This document shows positions 34,855-47,069 of a stretch of 64,000 nt of DNA, one piece after another. The DNA lies in contig CM037836.1 in assembly GCA_021234535.1 (NCBI GenBank), forward strand, positions 28,076,769-28,140,768, read 5' to 3'. This DNA is from Stichopus chloronotus (Eukaryota > Echinodermata > Holothuroidea > Aspidochirotida > Stichopodidae). The notes under the pieces are model-generated. The model made no database searches. It had not been told where the DNA came from and saw only the letters and a program-made list of their open reading frames with translations. The translations under genes were made by a program, and so were the position numbers. Numbering within the stretch: the stretch's first letter is position 1; every line of letters starts with the position of its first letter.

Positions 34855-35177
34855 ATTTGTTTTACAGGAAAAAAAACAAGAAAAAATCTTAGTTTCAAAA
34901 CCAATATTTGTGGATGCAGACTGATAGACTACTCACAATAAAAAGGATGGTGGCACTCTTTTCCAGAAATAAGGTTTTTTTTTAATTTGTTTCTCAAGAA
35001 TAATTTATTTAAACAGACTTCCAAAAATTCAAACAATGCATCTTCCATACGTCATATAATGTTTTGTTCACAGATGATGAAGTATGTTGGCTGACGTTTA
35101 TTGGTGAAACTTAATGGTTTGAAAACCATTTTTTGCATGCCATGTTGGTACATTGCAAAAAACCATTTCCCTTTAAC
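34855..35177 (+). mobile_element. Family F element, diverged copy
   Basis: Shares with 36419-36765 the phrases 'aaaccaatatttgtggatgcaga', 'ttcttccagaaataag'-like text, 'aatgcatcttccatacgtcat', 'tgttggctgacgtttattggtg' and the right tip ATTTCCCTTTAA. The left TTAA tip is not clear. Confidence 0.65.
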
Positions 35178-35331
35178 ATGGTTTCCCACTTCAAATAAGT
35201 ACACAACAAGTGCAAGGTGAGATGCTGGACTACTGTATTATTCCACAAATTTGCAGGCAAAAAAAAAGAACAAAAAGAACTTGAGACGAGACTTGCACTA
35301 CTGTTGGACTATTGGACAACTCTACTCTCTA

Positions 35332-35523
35332 CCAGGTAAAATCCCCACTCTCAAAAATAGTAGTTTCGTGGTCTGCACACCACCCCCGGAACTTGGCAAG
35401 TCGAGAATTGTAAGTGCGGAGGGTGATGGGTCTCCTAGCTGATGCGACCATGGAGGCAACTTTCTCAGGAACTCCCTGTGCTCTAAGGGAATTCAGGACA
35501 GCCTCCAGGTAGTCAGGTGAAGG
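35332..35523 (-). pseudogene. DIRS-like tyrosine recombinase, N-terminal fragment
   Basis: The frame encodes PSPDYLEAVLNSLRAQG, ASARRPITLRTYNSRLAKF and RGWCADHETTIF. This is the start and SAM-like core-binding region of the tyrosine recombinase of DIRS-type retrotransposons. The frame ends at TGG-TAG (35329-35331), exactly where the similarity ends, so the catalytic domain (R..HxxR..Y) is missing. It overlaps the end of the RNase H-side fragment in another frame, as DIRS reading frames normally do. The piece is flanked by unrelated AT-rich DNA and is a dead 5'- and 3'-truncated copy. Confidence 0.8.
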
Positions 35524-35815
35524 TCCTGAACTTTCGGGTGCAGCACCCTGCCCCTGTCCTGGGAGACCAGATGAGTGACTGGAGGGAGCACTACCGGAAG
35601 ATCCACCAGCAGGTGGAACCACAGCTGGCGGGGCCAAAGTGTGGCCACTATCAGCACCCGGGTCCTGGAAGTCCGGATTTTGAGCAGGACCCGGTGGATT
35701 ATCGCAAACGGGGGGAAGGCGTATGCGTCCAGGCCATCCCAGGATAGGGACAGCGCGTCTATTGCCCAGGCCTTCGGGTGGAGGGCCCTGGAGCAGAAGA
35801 CAGGAAGATAAAATG
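35493..35815 (-). pseudogene. DIRS-like RT/RNase H ORF, C-terminal fragment
   Basis: In the frame two bases away from the recombinase frame, the sequence encodes LPVFCSRALHPKAWAIDAL, SLSWDGLDAYAFPPF and LWPRQLWFHLLVDLPV, the region just after RNase H in DIRS-like pol proteins, and stops with TGA at 35493-35495. Upstream, similarity ends near 35815 and an in-frame stop follows, so reverse transcriptase itself is absent. It overlaps the start of the recombinase frame. Local GC content is clearly higher than in the flanks, as expected for an inserted coding element. Confidence 0.8.
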
Positions 35816-36418
35816 TACAGTGTCAGAAACAGTGAGTAAATTAGCAAAACCAAAACCAGTTTAACAATGCTCTCTGTACAGCATACTCCTGTACAATACA
35901 GGACATTGAAGTTTCCTTTTATAAGGTGCATATTGTACAGAACTGTATGTCACTGAATTGTCCACAGTACCATTCAGTATGTATACATGAAGGCAACTTT
36001 AGTTTGGTGTAAATCATTGAGAAGTTAAATATTGAGCTAAGACATTGTAATTACTGTCTTCAGCTGGTAAATTTGATCGAAACTAAAAAACCCTTTGTAC
36101 AGACACTACATTGAAATCCACTTACATTTAAATATCACTGCTTTTAATTGGCACAGTGCTGGTAGTATTTGCTTGGACACTGACCTCATACAATTTGGTA
36201 TATGTGAGGGCCACATTGAATAGCAGCCTGAAATGCTATTGTGCAATATCAATATTGGGAACAATTTACTATACTGGGAACAGTCTTGTTCACAATCTAA
36301 ATTACTTTGGCACCATTCTTGATGTCTGCAATTTACAAAAATAGTGAGCCCTGCATCATGGAGATGTCACCATGGAGATGAGATGCAACCACAGAGGTAC
36401 AGTTACAAGAACATTTAA

Positions 36419-36765
36419 AGGGAAATTTAAGGCATTTGTTCTAGAGAAAACAAACATATTTTTAAAACCAATGTTTGGGGACATAGAATGATAGATTATT
36501 CAAAGTAAGGAAGGACAGTAGCCTTCATTTCAAGAAATAAGTTTCTCACAGGTAGAAATTCAGATACTTGTTACTCAGCAATAATTTGTTCACCCAAACA
36601 TTTCAAAATTCAAAAGATGCACCTTCCATTACTCATCACATGCACTATGTTTCGAGGTGATGGAGCTTTTGCAGATGTCTGTTGGTGAGACTGAATGGTT
36701 CAACAATGACTAATGATATTTTCTATGTATGCCAAGTGGGTATATTCTACATGCCCTATTTCCCT
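36419..36765 (+). mobile_element. Family F element, 347 bp, flanked by TTAA
   Basis: The tips are AGGGAAATTTAAGGC on the left and GCCCTATTTCCCT on the right, inverse to each other. Each is bounded by TTAA (36415-36418 and 36766-36769). The interior matches 34855-35177 directly and 38949-39582 in inverse orientation. It is non-coding, and a TTAA-target MITE is likely. Confidence 0.8.
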
Positions 36766-36769
36766 TTAA

Positions 36770-38944
36770 ATGCCTTACCACTAAGGGTGTATCATCATGG
36801 TGTATGCTGTAGTGAGTTTGAACATAAAGACTTGAGTTTGTTCTGAAGATTTCGATCTCTTTTGATAGCAGAAATGTCTGGCTCACATGTCTGGATCACA
36901 GGAATAGCAAACTCATTCAAGGAGATTTTCACATTTCCATGGCAACCTTTCCATCTAGACATACCACTTATACAACATGAGTCAATACACAGCCAACCTA
37001 ACACCATCATCATCACATGAATTAGTTTTTCAGATTCATTAAGAATTGAAAACTTAATGCCTCTTTGGAGCTAAGCAATTCATTGTTTCAAAATTAAAGA
37101 TGTATGCATGGCTCTGACACAAAGTTCTGGAATACCATGTCAAACTTCTCCTGTACAGTACTTACAGTACAATCGGTGAAAACATAAAATGTTCATTTTG
37201 TGGGAAATCAATTGTCCTCAATTCACACTTTAGTAAGAAACAGTTCACAAATTATGGATTTACCCACCATATAGCATGTATAAACTGATGCTGGTATGAC
37301 ACTTTTATTTAGTTTTATTGTGCATTCATAATTTACCAGTCATCCACTTCTGTTCGCCCATAAATAATATCTGCCAAAGAAATAGACAGATTTACAAGAG
37401 GAGAGCGAGGAGACCCGTGATTTGCTTTGCATTTAGTTCCATCAATCATCCTAGTGGTCAAAATGTATTCCTTTAAAATTATTCAGTAAATTTGCAAGGA
37501 ATTAACGAGTGCTGTAAATGCTGAGGGCGTAAGTTTAATCCCAACTTAGATGTTCTTCCTACCCTCAAGCTACAGGCTTAGCCAACTAGATTGTAGCATA
37601 CTTATAGCACTTGACAAAACAAAGAAGAATAGTAAATAATAAATCACAATACTTTCTCTTTGATGTCTGACAGATGAAATACTACTCGTCAGTCAAATGG
37701 AAAGTAAGATGTTTCACCTTCATTTGGTAAATATCATTTACATCAATTGACAGTATACAGCGACCCTTATCAACGTAGAAGATACTGGTGAATGCCAGTT
37801 GGTTGTGGATATTGTGTTTTATACTGACAGTGAAGTTATGTACAGTAGTTTAAGTTGCACTGTTTAGATATGTTTGTTAGCAGGAAGGGTCACTACCTAA
37901 CTCATTAAAGTAGGCTTGAAGTCATAAGTTGCATTGTCTTGAGAGAGAGAGGGAGAGCTATTTCAGATAAGAGCTTCCCACCACAAAATCTAAGTGTTTG
38001 ATTTACATGACAATACTTGATACTACAAGGCCCATGGGGACATTTTACACTATACATTAAGACAAAATAAAATACAAAGGGTAGATGGAGCATCACATCT
38101 TGTGGACACATGTTAACATAAATTTATTTTCTAAAAAAAAGTTTGAGAGTCATGATTGGAAATGGGCGGTGAAGTAAAGGATACCGTATATTCTTGATCT
38201 GGGAATAAAAGAAAGTTGAAATTAAGTCATTTGTTTGCATTACTGTAATTATGGCATAAGAGTAAACAATTTCTATTATTTTCCACGTCATCTGCTTATG
38301 AGCTGCTACCAAAAGAGCAAGGAAAATATAGGAATCTTGTTTATACCATTTGGTGGTTGCTATGTAATTGGACACTTATTACAACAGAGGCCAAATGAAT
38401 ATGATAAAGTCTAAGAAATACAATTTTTCATATTGGGTCTCTATGTACGCATTGTGTTGCACGATGTGTACTGTATGCATACATAGGCTAGGCAGATACA
38501 GCTAACAACGAACGTTGTAGGCAACGCCGATGCCGGGCTATAAACAGTTTACCCATTTGCAAGAAATCAGCCTCATTTGTTTCACATGTTGTACACTCTT
38601 CACTGAGAAATACAATTATGAAAGATGTTGAATTTTAAGTTTCTTTGCAAAGTATCAAGTTTCAAAGAATAATATTTTGTTTACAAGAGATTTTTTACGA
38701 TATCATTTAGGTTACTTCACAAAAGATATCAGGAGCAAAATCTCTTATCGATATTGTTTGCCGAATCGTAATATCCCAACAACACTAATTTTGAGGTTAC
38801 TGAGTTGGGTAAGGTCTATGGCCACACAGGTTGTACTGTAAGTTTAGCCATTCACAGGCCTAGACCCTACATATGTCCATTTCAATAACTGCATAACAGA
38901 TAGCATTTACAATGCATGATGGGTATGAAAACCTGAGTTAGGTA
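36770..38944. other. No gene recognised
   Basis: About 2.2 kb of AT-rich DNA. I see no recognisable protein, element end or RNA gene. Confidence 0.4.
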
Positions 38945-38948
38945 TTAA

Positions 38949-39582
38949 AGGGAAATAGGGCGTTTAGAATACACCAACATGACATACAAAAGAAATAGCT
39001 TCAGTCATTGCTAAACCATCCAGTCTTATCAATAAACACCTGCCAAAGCTTCATCTACTCAAAACGTTATGTATGTGATGAGTAACGGAAGATGCATCAT
39101 TTGAATTTTAAAAAGTTTGGGTGAACAAATTAGTGTTGAGCAACAAATAACTGAGTTTCTATGTGTGAGGAACTTATTTCTTGAAAAGAAGGTTACTATT
39201 CTTCCTTATTTTGAATAATCTATCTTTCTGCATCCACAAACGTTGGATTTAATAATATGGATGTTTTCTGTAAAAAAAACTCCCCAAAACTTACTGGTTT
39301 GGGAATTTACTAGCGACGTACTCACCTCATATAACCTATGGATGAGGAATCCTAGAAACTCGACTAAGAACGTTGAAAACTGAACGATGGCAGTTGAATT
39401 TTACAGATGCAAATGCAGTGTAGGGGCTTCACTGGCAGACCAAAAGGCTGGCAATTACGGAAGGGCGGTGACCAGATACACACACACACACACAAATTGC
39501 CAGATGCTAGACCATGGTCAATACGGTAATGCATAGGTTATATGAGGTGAGGGAGTACGCGCTGTGAATGCCCTATTTCCCT
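38949..39582 (-). mobile_element. Family F element split by a family B insertion
   Basis: Tips AGGGAAATAGGGC and GCCCTATTTCCCT lie next to TTAA at 38945-38948 and 39583-39586. The body is the inverse of the 36419-36765 copy. Near its right end it is interrupted at 39282-39568 by a complete family B element. Outside the insertion the F sequence continues without loss by eye. Confidence 0.82.
39282..39568 (+). mobile_element. Family B Helentron-like element, complete, 287 bp, nested in family F
   Basis: Hairpin CCCAAA / ACTTACTGG / TTTGGG, then AATTTACTAGCGACGTACTC. The unique middle is followed by 'cactggcagaccaaaaggctgg', 'caattacggaagggcggtgacc', a CA microsatellite, 'gccagatgctagaccatggtc', and the right end GAGGTGAGGGAGTACGCGCTGTGAA. 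A T lies on each side (39281 and 39569), so the host element reads ...aacT|Tgccc... without it. This is the best view of the insertion site. Confidence 0.9.
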
Positions 39583-39599
39583 TTAAGTACTCAAAGTCT

Positions 39600-40600
39600 C
39601 ATTCTCAGTATGGTCCATAGTGCCAAAAGATAAAGCCTTTTAATGTAGGTACCACTAAAACAGTTCCATTGTGACAAACCATCCACATTGTGCAAGAGAA
39701 TGTGGGAGTAAAAGCATTTTGCTGAATTTCATAAATTGGGCCATAGGGTTCATATGGGGCCTTGGACGAAAATTTTTTTTAATATTCCAAATGACACACC
39801 ACCTAAAGGGAAATTGTGTCCATGTGCCATACAAATCCATGACCGCATGTGGGCAGAGTCACATATTGAAGTGAACATTGAATTTCATAAAACGGGGAAA
39901 AGGACCCACATAGGACCTTGGACTAAAAATTTATGCACACCTGAATGTACCAATAATAGAGTGCATGTCATTGTGACAAACCACCACCACTGTACATGGA
40001 AGTCTGTGGGAGAAACACTGACTGCAGAATTTGAATAGATGGACTACATGGCCCACATATGAACCTCAATAAACACCCTCAATTTAGTTACCACTAATTT
40101 ACACAGTATCATGATCATAAACCATCAATCATTGTACAAGAGAACATGTAGGAGTGAGAGTGAACCATTATATGCCAAACTTCATAATATGGGCCACAGG
40201 GTCCACACTGGACCTTTGACCAAACATTTTTTGAACACCTCAAAGGCCCACCATCCAAGGAACATTGTATCCAAGTTTTGTACAAACCTATGAAAGCATG
40301 AGGGAGCATGTTTAAACAGAATTTCAATATGGACCATGAGCCCAATCTGGACAGGGACCTTCTAAAAATTCCTGAACTCCCCAAAGCTACCGCTAACGGA
40401 GTATTATTATGACAAACCAACATTATTTAAGAAAATCTGTATGAGTAGCTATTTTGCTGAATTTTACAAAATGAGCCTTAGCTTCCATGTGGAACCTTGA
40501 ACCAAAAGTGTTTTTAATAACACAAATGGCACTCATCCTAAGCAACAATGTGTTCAAGTTTTACACAAATTTGTGAAAGCATGTAGGAGGAGAAGAATTA
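39600..40600 (+). repeat. Family D repeat cluster (about 5-6 diverged units)
   Basis: Repeating order of phrases: 'tattgtgacaaaccatcc', 'attgtgcaagagaatgtgggag', 'ttttgctgaatttcat', 'aattgggccatagggt', 'ggggccttggac', 'aaatttttt', 'caaatggcacaccacc' and 'aaggaacattgtgtccaagtt'. Units are about 160-200 bp and strongly diverged. Solo units occur at 29.2 and 30.8 kb and, inverted, at 22.1 kb. The short open frames are fortuitous. Confidence 0.75.
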
Positions 40601-40684
40601 TAAGGACAGACAGATTGATAAGAGTTTATGTTTGCCACCCCTGTATTGCTTTTGGATGGATCTATCAATGAAACAAAATGGAAT

Positions 40685-41010
40685 ACTTCCATTATCTTCA
40701 TCAAATTTGTGTTTACACATACATAGAAGAACGCACTGTACTGTCAAATGATCTGAAACATACAGTGATCACTTTGGAATGCCAATCAAAATAAAAATTG
40801 CAAATGAAACTTAATTCATATCTTCATCAAATGAGTGTACATCATCAAATGACTTGAATATATCACGTGTACATATAGAAACTGCACACCTCCATCAAAT
40901 AAGGAGTGTATATTATCAAAAGACTTGATCACGTACATGTGTTAACTTCACACCTTCATCAAATGTGAAGTGTGCATCATCAAATGACTTTGCATACGTT
41001 ATGTAAACAT
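40685..41010 (+). repeat. Imperfect tandem repeat, about 70-85 bp units
   Basis: About four copies of 'ttcatcaaatg(a/t)gtgtacatcatcaaa', each followed by 'tgacttgaatatatcacgtgtacat'-like text. Copies differ at many positions. Confidence 0.7.
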
Positions 41011-41820
41011 AAATTGGTACAAATGGCATGGCCACACAGCAAGAGTTGGTCAACACTTTGGGTGGTAGCATGTAAGGGCTGTTTACAGCTGAATTTAGGG
41101 TTTTCATAAACTACATTGGGTTAAGAGCCCCCTCCTGTTAAGAATTAAGCATGACAATAATCCACATGGACACATGCCTATCATCATTCAGCATATCTAT
41201 GCCAACTTTGGATGCATTCCAGCAAATGATTGTAGAGTTATAGCAACCAAAATATTTTCACCTTTGACTCTGTACCTTCATTAACATGCATGATATAGGA
41301 ACTATAAATGACATGGCACACCTTCTCAATATGGCAGAACTACTGTACATGTGAAGTTTGACTTTCATCCGCCTTTCCCTTTTTGAGTTAGAGCTTACCG
41401 AAGCAAGTGTCACAGATAAACATACACACACACACACGCCCATGCTAACCTGCCTGCATAGCTCCCTTTGCTGCCACAAGGGACCTAAAATGGTACAAAC
41501 GAACACCTGCCAAGAAGGTTACTCTTTTACCAGCCTTGCCTCAATGATTATTATCTGTCCAGAAGCACTGATAGCATTGGATAACTCTTTTCCAAGACCT
41601 CTCATTAATAGAAAAAAAATCTTTGTAGGGCTAGAAATCAGCTTTAAAATGGGTAATGCAAAAAAGTGAAGAGCATAATGGTAGATGGGTTCAAGAGTAT
41701 GATAGCACATTTAAGCCTCAAGAAGGGTATACTGACAGCCTTACTTTCCACAAGTACCAATTTATAGGAATATATAAGGAGTAAAAGCAAAGCAGGCTCT
41801 GGTGGACATTCAAAATACAA
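41011..41820. other. No gene recognised
   Basis: AT-rich DNA with a CA microsatellite at about 41421. Nothing else recognisable. Confidence 0.4.
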
Positions 41821-41940
41821 TACAATACACACTTTAACTTGCCTACCATAAATATTTATTAATCTGCCCAACGCCTATCATACAATACACACTTTAACTT
41901 GCCTACCATAAAAATTTATTAATCTGCCCAACCCCTATCA
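41821..41940. repeat. Recent 2 x 60-bp tandem duplication
   Basis: Two adjacent 60-bp units (41821-41880 and 41881-41940) differ at only two positions: t/a in 'aaatatttatt' versus 'aaaaatttatt', and g/c in 'acgcct' versus 'acccct'. It is a young duplication or an assembly artefact. Confidence 0.95.
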
Positions 41941-44900
41941 TAGCCGAGTGCTGGCTCCCCTACTGTAGCCCACACATGAAATTCCAAATTCAAGTATTGT
42001 ATAAAGCAGACCCTACTGGACTGTCATCATGTGATAAGTTCATGCAGTATAATGGCTTTTGTGTACGAAAGTAAGAACAAAAACAAGGGTGCAATTTCAA
42101 GCTTCCCAGTATAAAGTGGGCAAGCAATAAAATAATAGATACTTCAGGAATTCTGAAGAGGCTCGAAGACTGCTTGCAAAAGACTTGTCAAAAGGCACGT
42201 AATACTGTAGTAAAGCAACATTAGAACAAAAGTTTGCCCAACTAGGTACTGTGCAAAAAGAGGGTGCAAAAACAACATGGTCTGGCTTAAATTTTGAAAT
42301 GAGAATATGAAAGGATACTACTTGCAAAAAACTGTACTGTAGACAGCTTTCGAGAAATTTGTTCCAAAACTGAACTGCAAGTTGTAGGAAACCAGATGAA
42401 GGGGAAAAAAAGCCTGTGATTAATATGGATAGAAACTAATAGCACATTGGAATGGCAAAATGGACAATAAAAAGGATACAATTAATTTCCTGTCATATGT
42501 TGACGACGTAACCGCATGAGTCGCAGTATAGTACCCGGCACTGCAACATTTTGACTGGCCTCGTCCAAAATATTATGTGCAAATGTAATATTTCTTAATA
42601 ACTATTTATGATCTTCATTCCATTGCGTACTACTAGGTAGGGTGCCGGTGTGAATTACACATTCGATTTTGCAGTGATTTCCAACTGATAGGCCCCCAGT
42701 TGGTGGAAATCGAGCCTAACTGGACGCAAATTGGACACAAAATGGTCTTGCGTAACTGGGATCCAGCCCAATCCTACAATGAACCTATAGCTCTGTGTAA
42801 ACAAGTAGTATTACTGGTTCAATCTTTGACACATTGCCTCTATCCATGTCCACAACAACAGTACTGTATTCTGGCTTTGCTAGAACTCTTTCGATACTGA
42901 CACTGTACAGAGACATCCAAAAAGTGTTAACTGAATTAGTCTTGTTCAGCACCTGTTTCAGGTTTGACCTAGCAGGTTTCAGTTTCAAAGTGTCCCTCCT
43001 GTTGGAACTTATTGTTACTGGAACCATCATCGTCAGAACAATCAAATATTTCCTTTATTTAAAAAATCCGACATTTCCAAAGGGATAAACAGGAGACTTA
43101 ATGTACCATGTCATCAGTGACAATTTCCTTGTGATGACAATGCTGAAAATAAGCATGAGATTATATCAGATGACAACGTAGTTATTTTAACAAAACTTCA
43201 ACTATCTTTCTTTTTGAAAGAAGTACTGCATCCTGTATCACTGCCCATATCTCCATGAAGTGTAACTTCTTTCGATGTCTTGTTTCCTTAGACGATTGCA
43301 AACCATAAATTCCTAATATTTGGATTTTCACATGACTTAAGGTGATTGCATGTGTATGGAAATACCAGGATAAGATTATGTTTGATTGTAAGTTTTTCTT
43401 AATTTTCAAATGTACATTTTGAAATGTTTGATCATGAATGGAATATGTCATTCAATGAATGAAAACTTAGCTTCTTTGACAAGCAACAGAATTGGCATAA
43501 AAACAGTGAAAAAACAGAAATCATACTTTACTTTCAAGAGTAAAAATTAATCGTTCTTACTGTAAGTGCCAACAAAATGAATATGCAACAAATACAGGTC
43601 TCACTGGTGTATCAGAAACATACAATTTATTGCTCCTTGATTAGTATCGGGAATTCAAATTTTTGGCCAAAAAAAGGCACTGTATTTTACCTGCAATCTG
43701 ATCACCTCATTGTGGCAAATCAGTTGATTTGACTGACTATTCCTTACTACTACACTCCATGTATTGGCTTGTTCAAAGAAGCGCAGAGTCAAGTTGAATG
43801 AAAATTGTCAACCACTACATTTTCATGTTTTACACATTTTGTAAAGCACGTCAGAAGCATTTCAAATCATATGGTATTGCCGAATTTACAGTACCACCTA
43901 AAACCTATTCACTTTCCCATATTTTCTGAATGGTGCAATTAAAAATCTTTTGGACATGAAATTTTAATGTTCTTGCTATTTGCCTATATGCACACAATCA
44001 CTTTAAGAGCCAAAGGTAATTATAAAATGCATTTGCTTTCCATTTCTTTCAGCACTATCACTACACACTGACCAGGTGTTTCAGTGAGAGTATTCCCCAC
44101 CACATATGATGTTGTACTGTACAATATGCAAGCCTGCATGATTATTGTTCCATATCATTTTGTCATGAAAAACTGCAATAAATGACAATTTCATTTCTTT
44201 TCTTTTTTTCTTTCCCCGTTCTATGTGAGTACTGTACCTTCAGTGCGTATACCATTCTGCAGCATCTGCCAGTAATCACATGTATGTGATATCTGCAATG
44301 GTGGTACAGTATTCATGCCAATGCTTCATACATTAGGTTAAGACACAAAACATTGAATACATCCCAAGATTTAAACAATGTAGTTTGTTGGAAACGTTAC
44401 CGACAAAAGACAGTCCTACGATCTTTTGTCACAAATGTCAATGCTACTAACAGAGTCGTTTTTGTCAATATTTAAGCAGTTCCCACCGAGCTGGAAAATA
44501 AAGTCGTAAAAGTTGTAACACAAAGAGGAAAAAGAAGTGCAAAGTACGGATTTATGTAATTTAGCATGATACGATGGTTTCCAATCACCAGGCTGCATCA
44601 CAGCCAGTGTTTTAAGTACAGCACTGTAGTACATAAATTAGCATAAAATATGATGTGTTCAAACAAGTCCATCACAATACGTGCACTGCCAAACAGTACC
44701 TACAGTAACAAAACTTTTAGCATGACTGTTCCTGAAGCAGTAATGCACTTTTCCAGAGGGATGTTTGAAATGCTCAAGGCTCACTCACACACATAGAGAT
44801 GAACAGTCAATGTCACTGTCAACGTATACATTTCGTATGCGCACAATGTGGCACACAATGAACTAAGACTGATTAAGTGGTGGAAAATAACATTCAAGAG

Positions 44901-45227
44901 GAAAGGAAGTTTCAGAAAAACAGTCACAAACAGAAAATGTAAAACACTGAATGATCTCATGCATAGTTTACAGTGCTCTGAATTAAACATATTTTCTACA
45001 GCTAACATCACAGTATCTTCCAGACCAATTGATAGAAGTTCCTTGGATGAATTTTGTACACTTTTGTTCAAATTTCAGCATGGTCACTACCGTAGTTTAA
45101 ATTTCTAAGTGACCTGTCTTCCATGTTTCCCTGCCCTCATGTATTTTTACTTCCAATCATATTCCACAGTACACTGCAAACACACAGTATGAGCAATAGA
45201 TTGTATGACTCAAACTGTGAGCATATC
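41941..45227. other. No gene recognised
   Basis: About 3.3 kb of AT-rich DNA, with no element ends, repeats or recognisable protein. Open frames stay under about 100 codons. Confidence 0.4.
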
Positions 45228-45305
45228 CTTTTGAAGGAGGGGAAAAAGAGATGGGAGGAGACAAGGGAGGGAGAGGAGAGAGGGGAAGGAGAGGAGAGCA
45301 GACGA
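45228..45305 (+). repeat. Purine-rich (GGA/GAA) tract
   Basis: Nearly uninterrupted purines with repeated 'gaggagag' and 'gggaggga' blocks. It could form triplex or G-rich structures and carries a spurious Glu/Arg-rich frame. Confidence 0.8.
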
Positions 45306-45475
45306 CTGAGGGTCTGAAAGCGCAGTTCGTGCTTACCTCATCATCATGATCATCTTCCTAACAATTCAGACTTTGAGACAGCTGGACAAACACTAAAATG
45401 TTCATTTGAAAATGGAATGTTTGTTGAACAACAAAAACACCTGAAGTGCTTGATTGGGTTCAGAGAGTATAGTTA

Positions 45476-45595
45476 CCCCAAATCTCACATGGCTGGTGCT
45501 CTATGAGGGACATAGTACCTGTCTCATCATAACAACTGAACTCCCATCTACCATCTAATGAATGCTGGCAACCTTTCTAACACCACCTAAAAATC
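45476..45595 (+). mobile_element. Family C element, diverged left part
   Basis: CCCCAAATCTCACATGGCTGGTG (decayed hairpin), then 'catagtacctgtctcatcataac' and 'actcccatctaccatctaatgaatgctggcaacc', which parallel 19689-19800. No right end is seen. Confidence 0.55.
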
Positions 45596-45623
45596 TTGTT
45601 TAGAATGTACACCTGACTATAAT

Positions 45624-45761
45624 CCAACAAACTTACTGGTTTGGGAATTCGCTAGCGATGTACTCACCTCATATAACCACCACAAAATTGCCAGATGCTA
45701 TACCATGGTCAATACAGTAATGCATAGGTTATATGAGGTGAGGGAGTATATGCGCTATGAA
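45624..45761 (+). mobile_element. Family B element, internally deleted, 138 bp
   Basis: The hairpin stem is decayed (CCAACAAACTTACTGGTTTGGG), followed by AATTCGCTAGCGATGTACTC and 'acctcatataacc'. It then jumps to the right arm 'attgccagatgctataccatgg' and ends GAGGTGAGGGAGTATATGCG, CTATGAA. Confidence 0.82.
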
Positions 45762-46161
45762 TTGCCCCTATCCCATTTTGCTGTATAAGAAAAGCAAAAC
45801 ATCTAGAGACTGTTCTCGGCCCAAAACTGATAAACAGATGAACTTACCCCTTATAACTTACAATATACTCAGCAATCTCTGTTAGTGATGCACCAATAGA
45901 AAGATGAAAGACTCATCAGAGTTTGCAAACTTCTACATCAATCCTGAAATTAAAAATGATTCTCTTGTAAAGAAATGTAGACTCAAACGTTTCAAAACAT
46001 GTAATAAATATGAATCAAAATTGTACACTGTCACCAATGGACAAGGTAAGTAACTGAAAGTCAATAAACCTTCGGTTTGGTCAGGTTTCTCAGTGTATGG
46101 TGAGATGTTTTTTGAAAGTCACAGAATAAAATGGAAGTGGTGCTAAAGAAATTCACAGAAT

Positions 46162-46448
46162 CCCCAAAACTCCTTGGTTTGGAAATTTGCTAGTGACGTA
46201 CTCACCTCATGTAAGGATGAGGATCGAATCGATTACGATGCAAAACTTGAAAACTTGGAAAACCAAGGAAGATTAGCGTAGATGCAAAAGCAGCTTGGAA
46301 CTTCGCTGCCAGACCATAAAGGCTGGCAGTTACTGATGGGTGGTGACCAGATACACACACGCACACAAACACAAAATTGCCAGATGCTAGACCATGGTCA
46401 ATACGGTGATGCATACATTATAAGAGGTGAGGGAGTACGCACTGTGAA
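46162..46448 (+). mobile_element. Family B Helentron-like element, complete, 287 bp
   Basis: Hairpin CCCAAA / ACTCCTTGG / TTTGG, then AAATTTGCTAGTGACGTACTC. The same middle as the 39282 copy includes 'gctgccagaccataaaggctgg', 'ggtggtgaccagatacacac' and 'gccagatgctagaccatggtc'. It ends GAGGTGAGGGAGTACGCACTGTGAA, with T on both sides. The length equals that of the 39282 copy, defining a typical B size. Confidence 0.9.
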
Positions 46449-46929
46449 TTTGTCAAGGTTAGGGAATGTGAGACCTACATTTCGGAAAACAAAAGATTAA
46501 ATTCATAACAACACTAGTTTAACATTTAATAATATTTTCAATCACAACTTGGGAAGTTAGTGTAAAACATGAGACACAAGTTGACTACAGCAGTCTTAAC
46601 TAATGTCATCAAATTATCTGTTTGCAATATTCATGATTGACAAAGATTCTTGGCATATGCCCAACAAAAAAATGTTTCCAGCCCAAGTTGTTTGGCACCA
46701 GTCCAGTTCACTGTTCCACAAAGAGTTACAATCGATCCTACTGTACGTAATTTGATTTCAGTGGGCCTGCCACCACATGATAAATCAAACTCTAGTCTTT
46801 GCACAATTCTTTGTTGAACAGATCTCAAATTTATTTTGGGTCAGTCACCAAGAAACCAGCAAAATTCCACAAATTAAAAAGATACAGTAGAGCACATTAG
46901 CAGCGTAGGATATTTACTACACATATATT

Positions 46930-47069
46930 CCCCACAACTCCCTGGTGTGGATATTCACGAGTGACTGTACTTATCCCTTGCCTCACTAATGCATACAGTT
47001 GACCCTTGCTCAAAAAGCCCTCAAAACCAATTCCAGCACCACGCCCTCTAAGGCCTAGTCCGATGTGAA
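46930..47069 (+). mobile_element. Family A element, internally deleted, 140 bp
   Basis: Hairpin CCCACA / ACTCCCTGG / TGTGG, TATTCACGAGTGACTGTACTT, and a left arm to 'ccctctaaggcctagtc'. It then runs directly into the terminal CGATGTGAA, so the right arm is almost wholly deleted. Confidence 0.85.

Noticed and set aside
39736..40038. 100-codon frame and neighbours between 39.6 and 40.4 kb
   Set aside because: They arise from family D repeat units. Similar phrases occur in all copies in different frames.
45123..45317. Glu/Arg/Gly-rich frame
   Set aside because: Product of the purine-rich tract.
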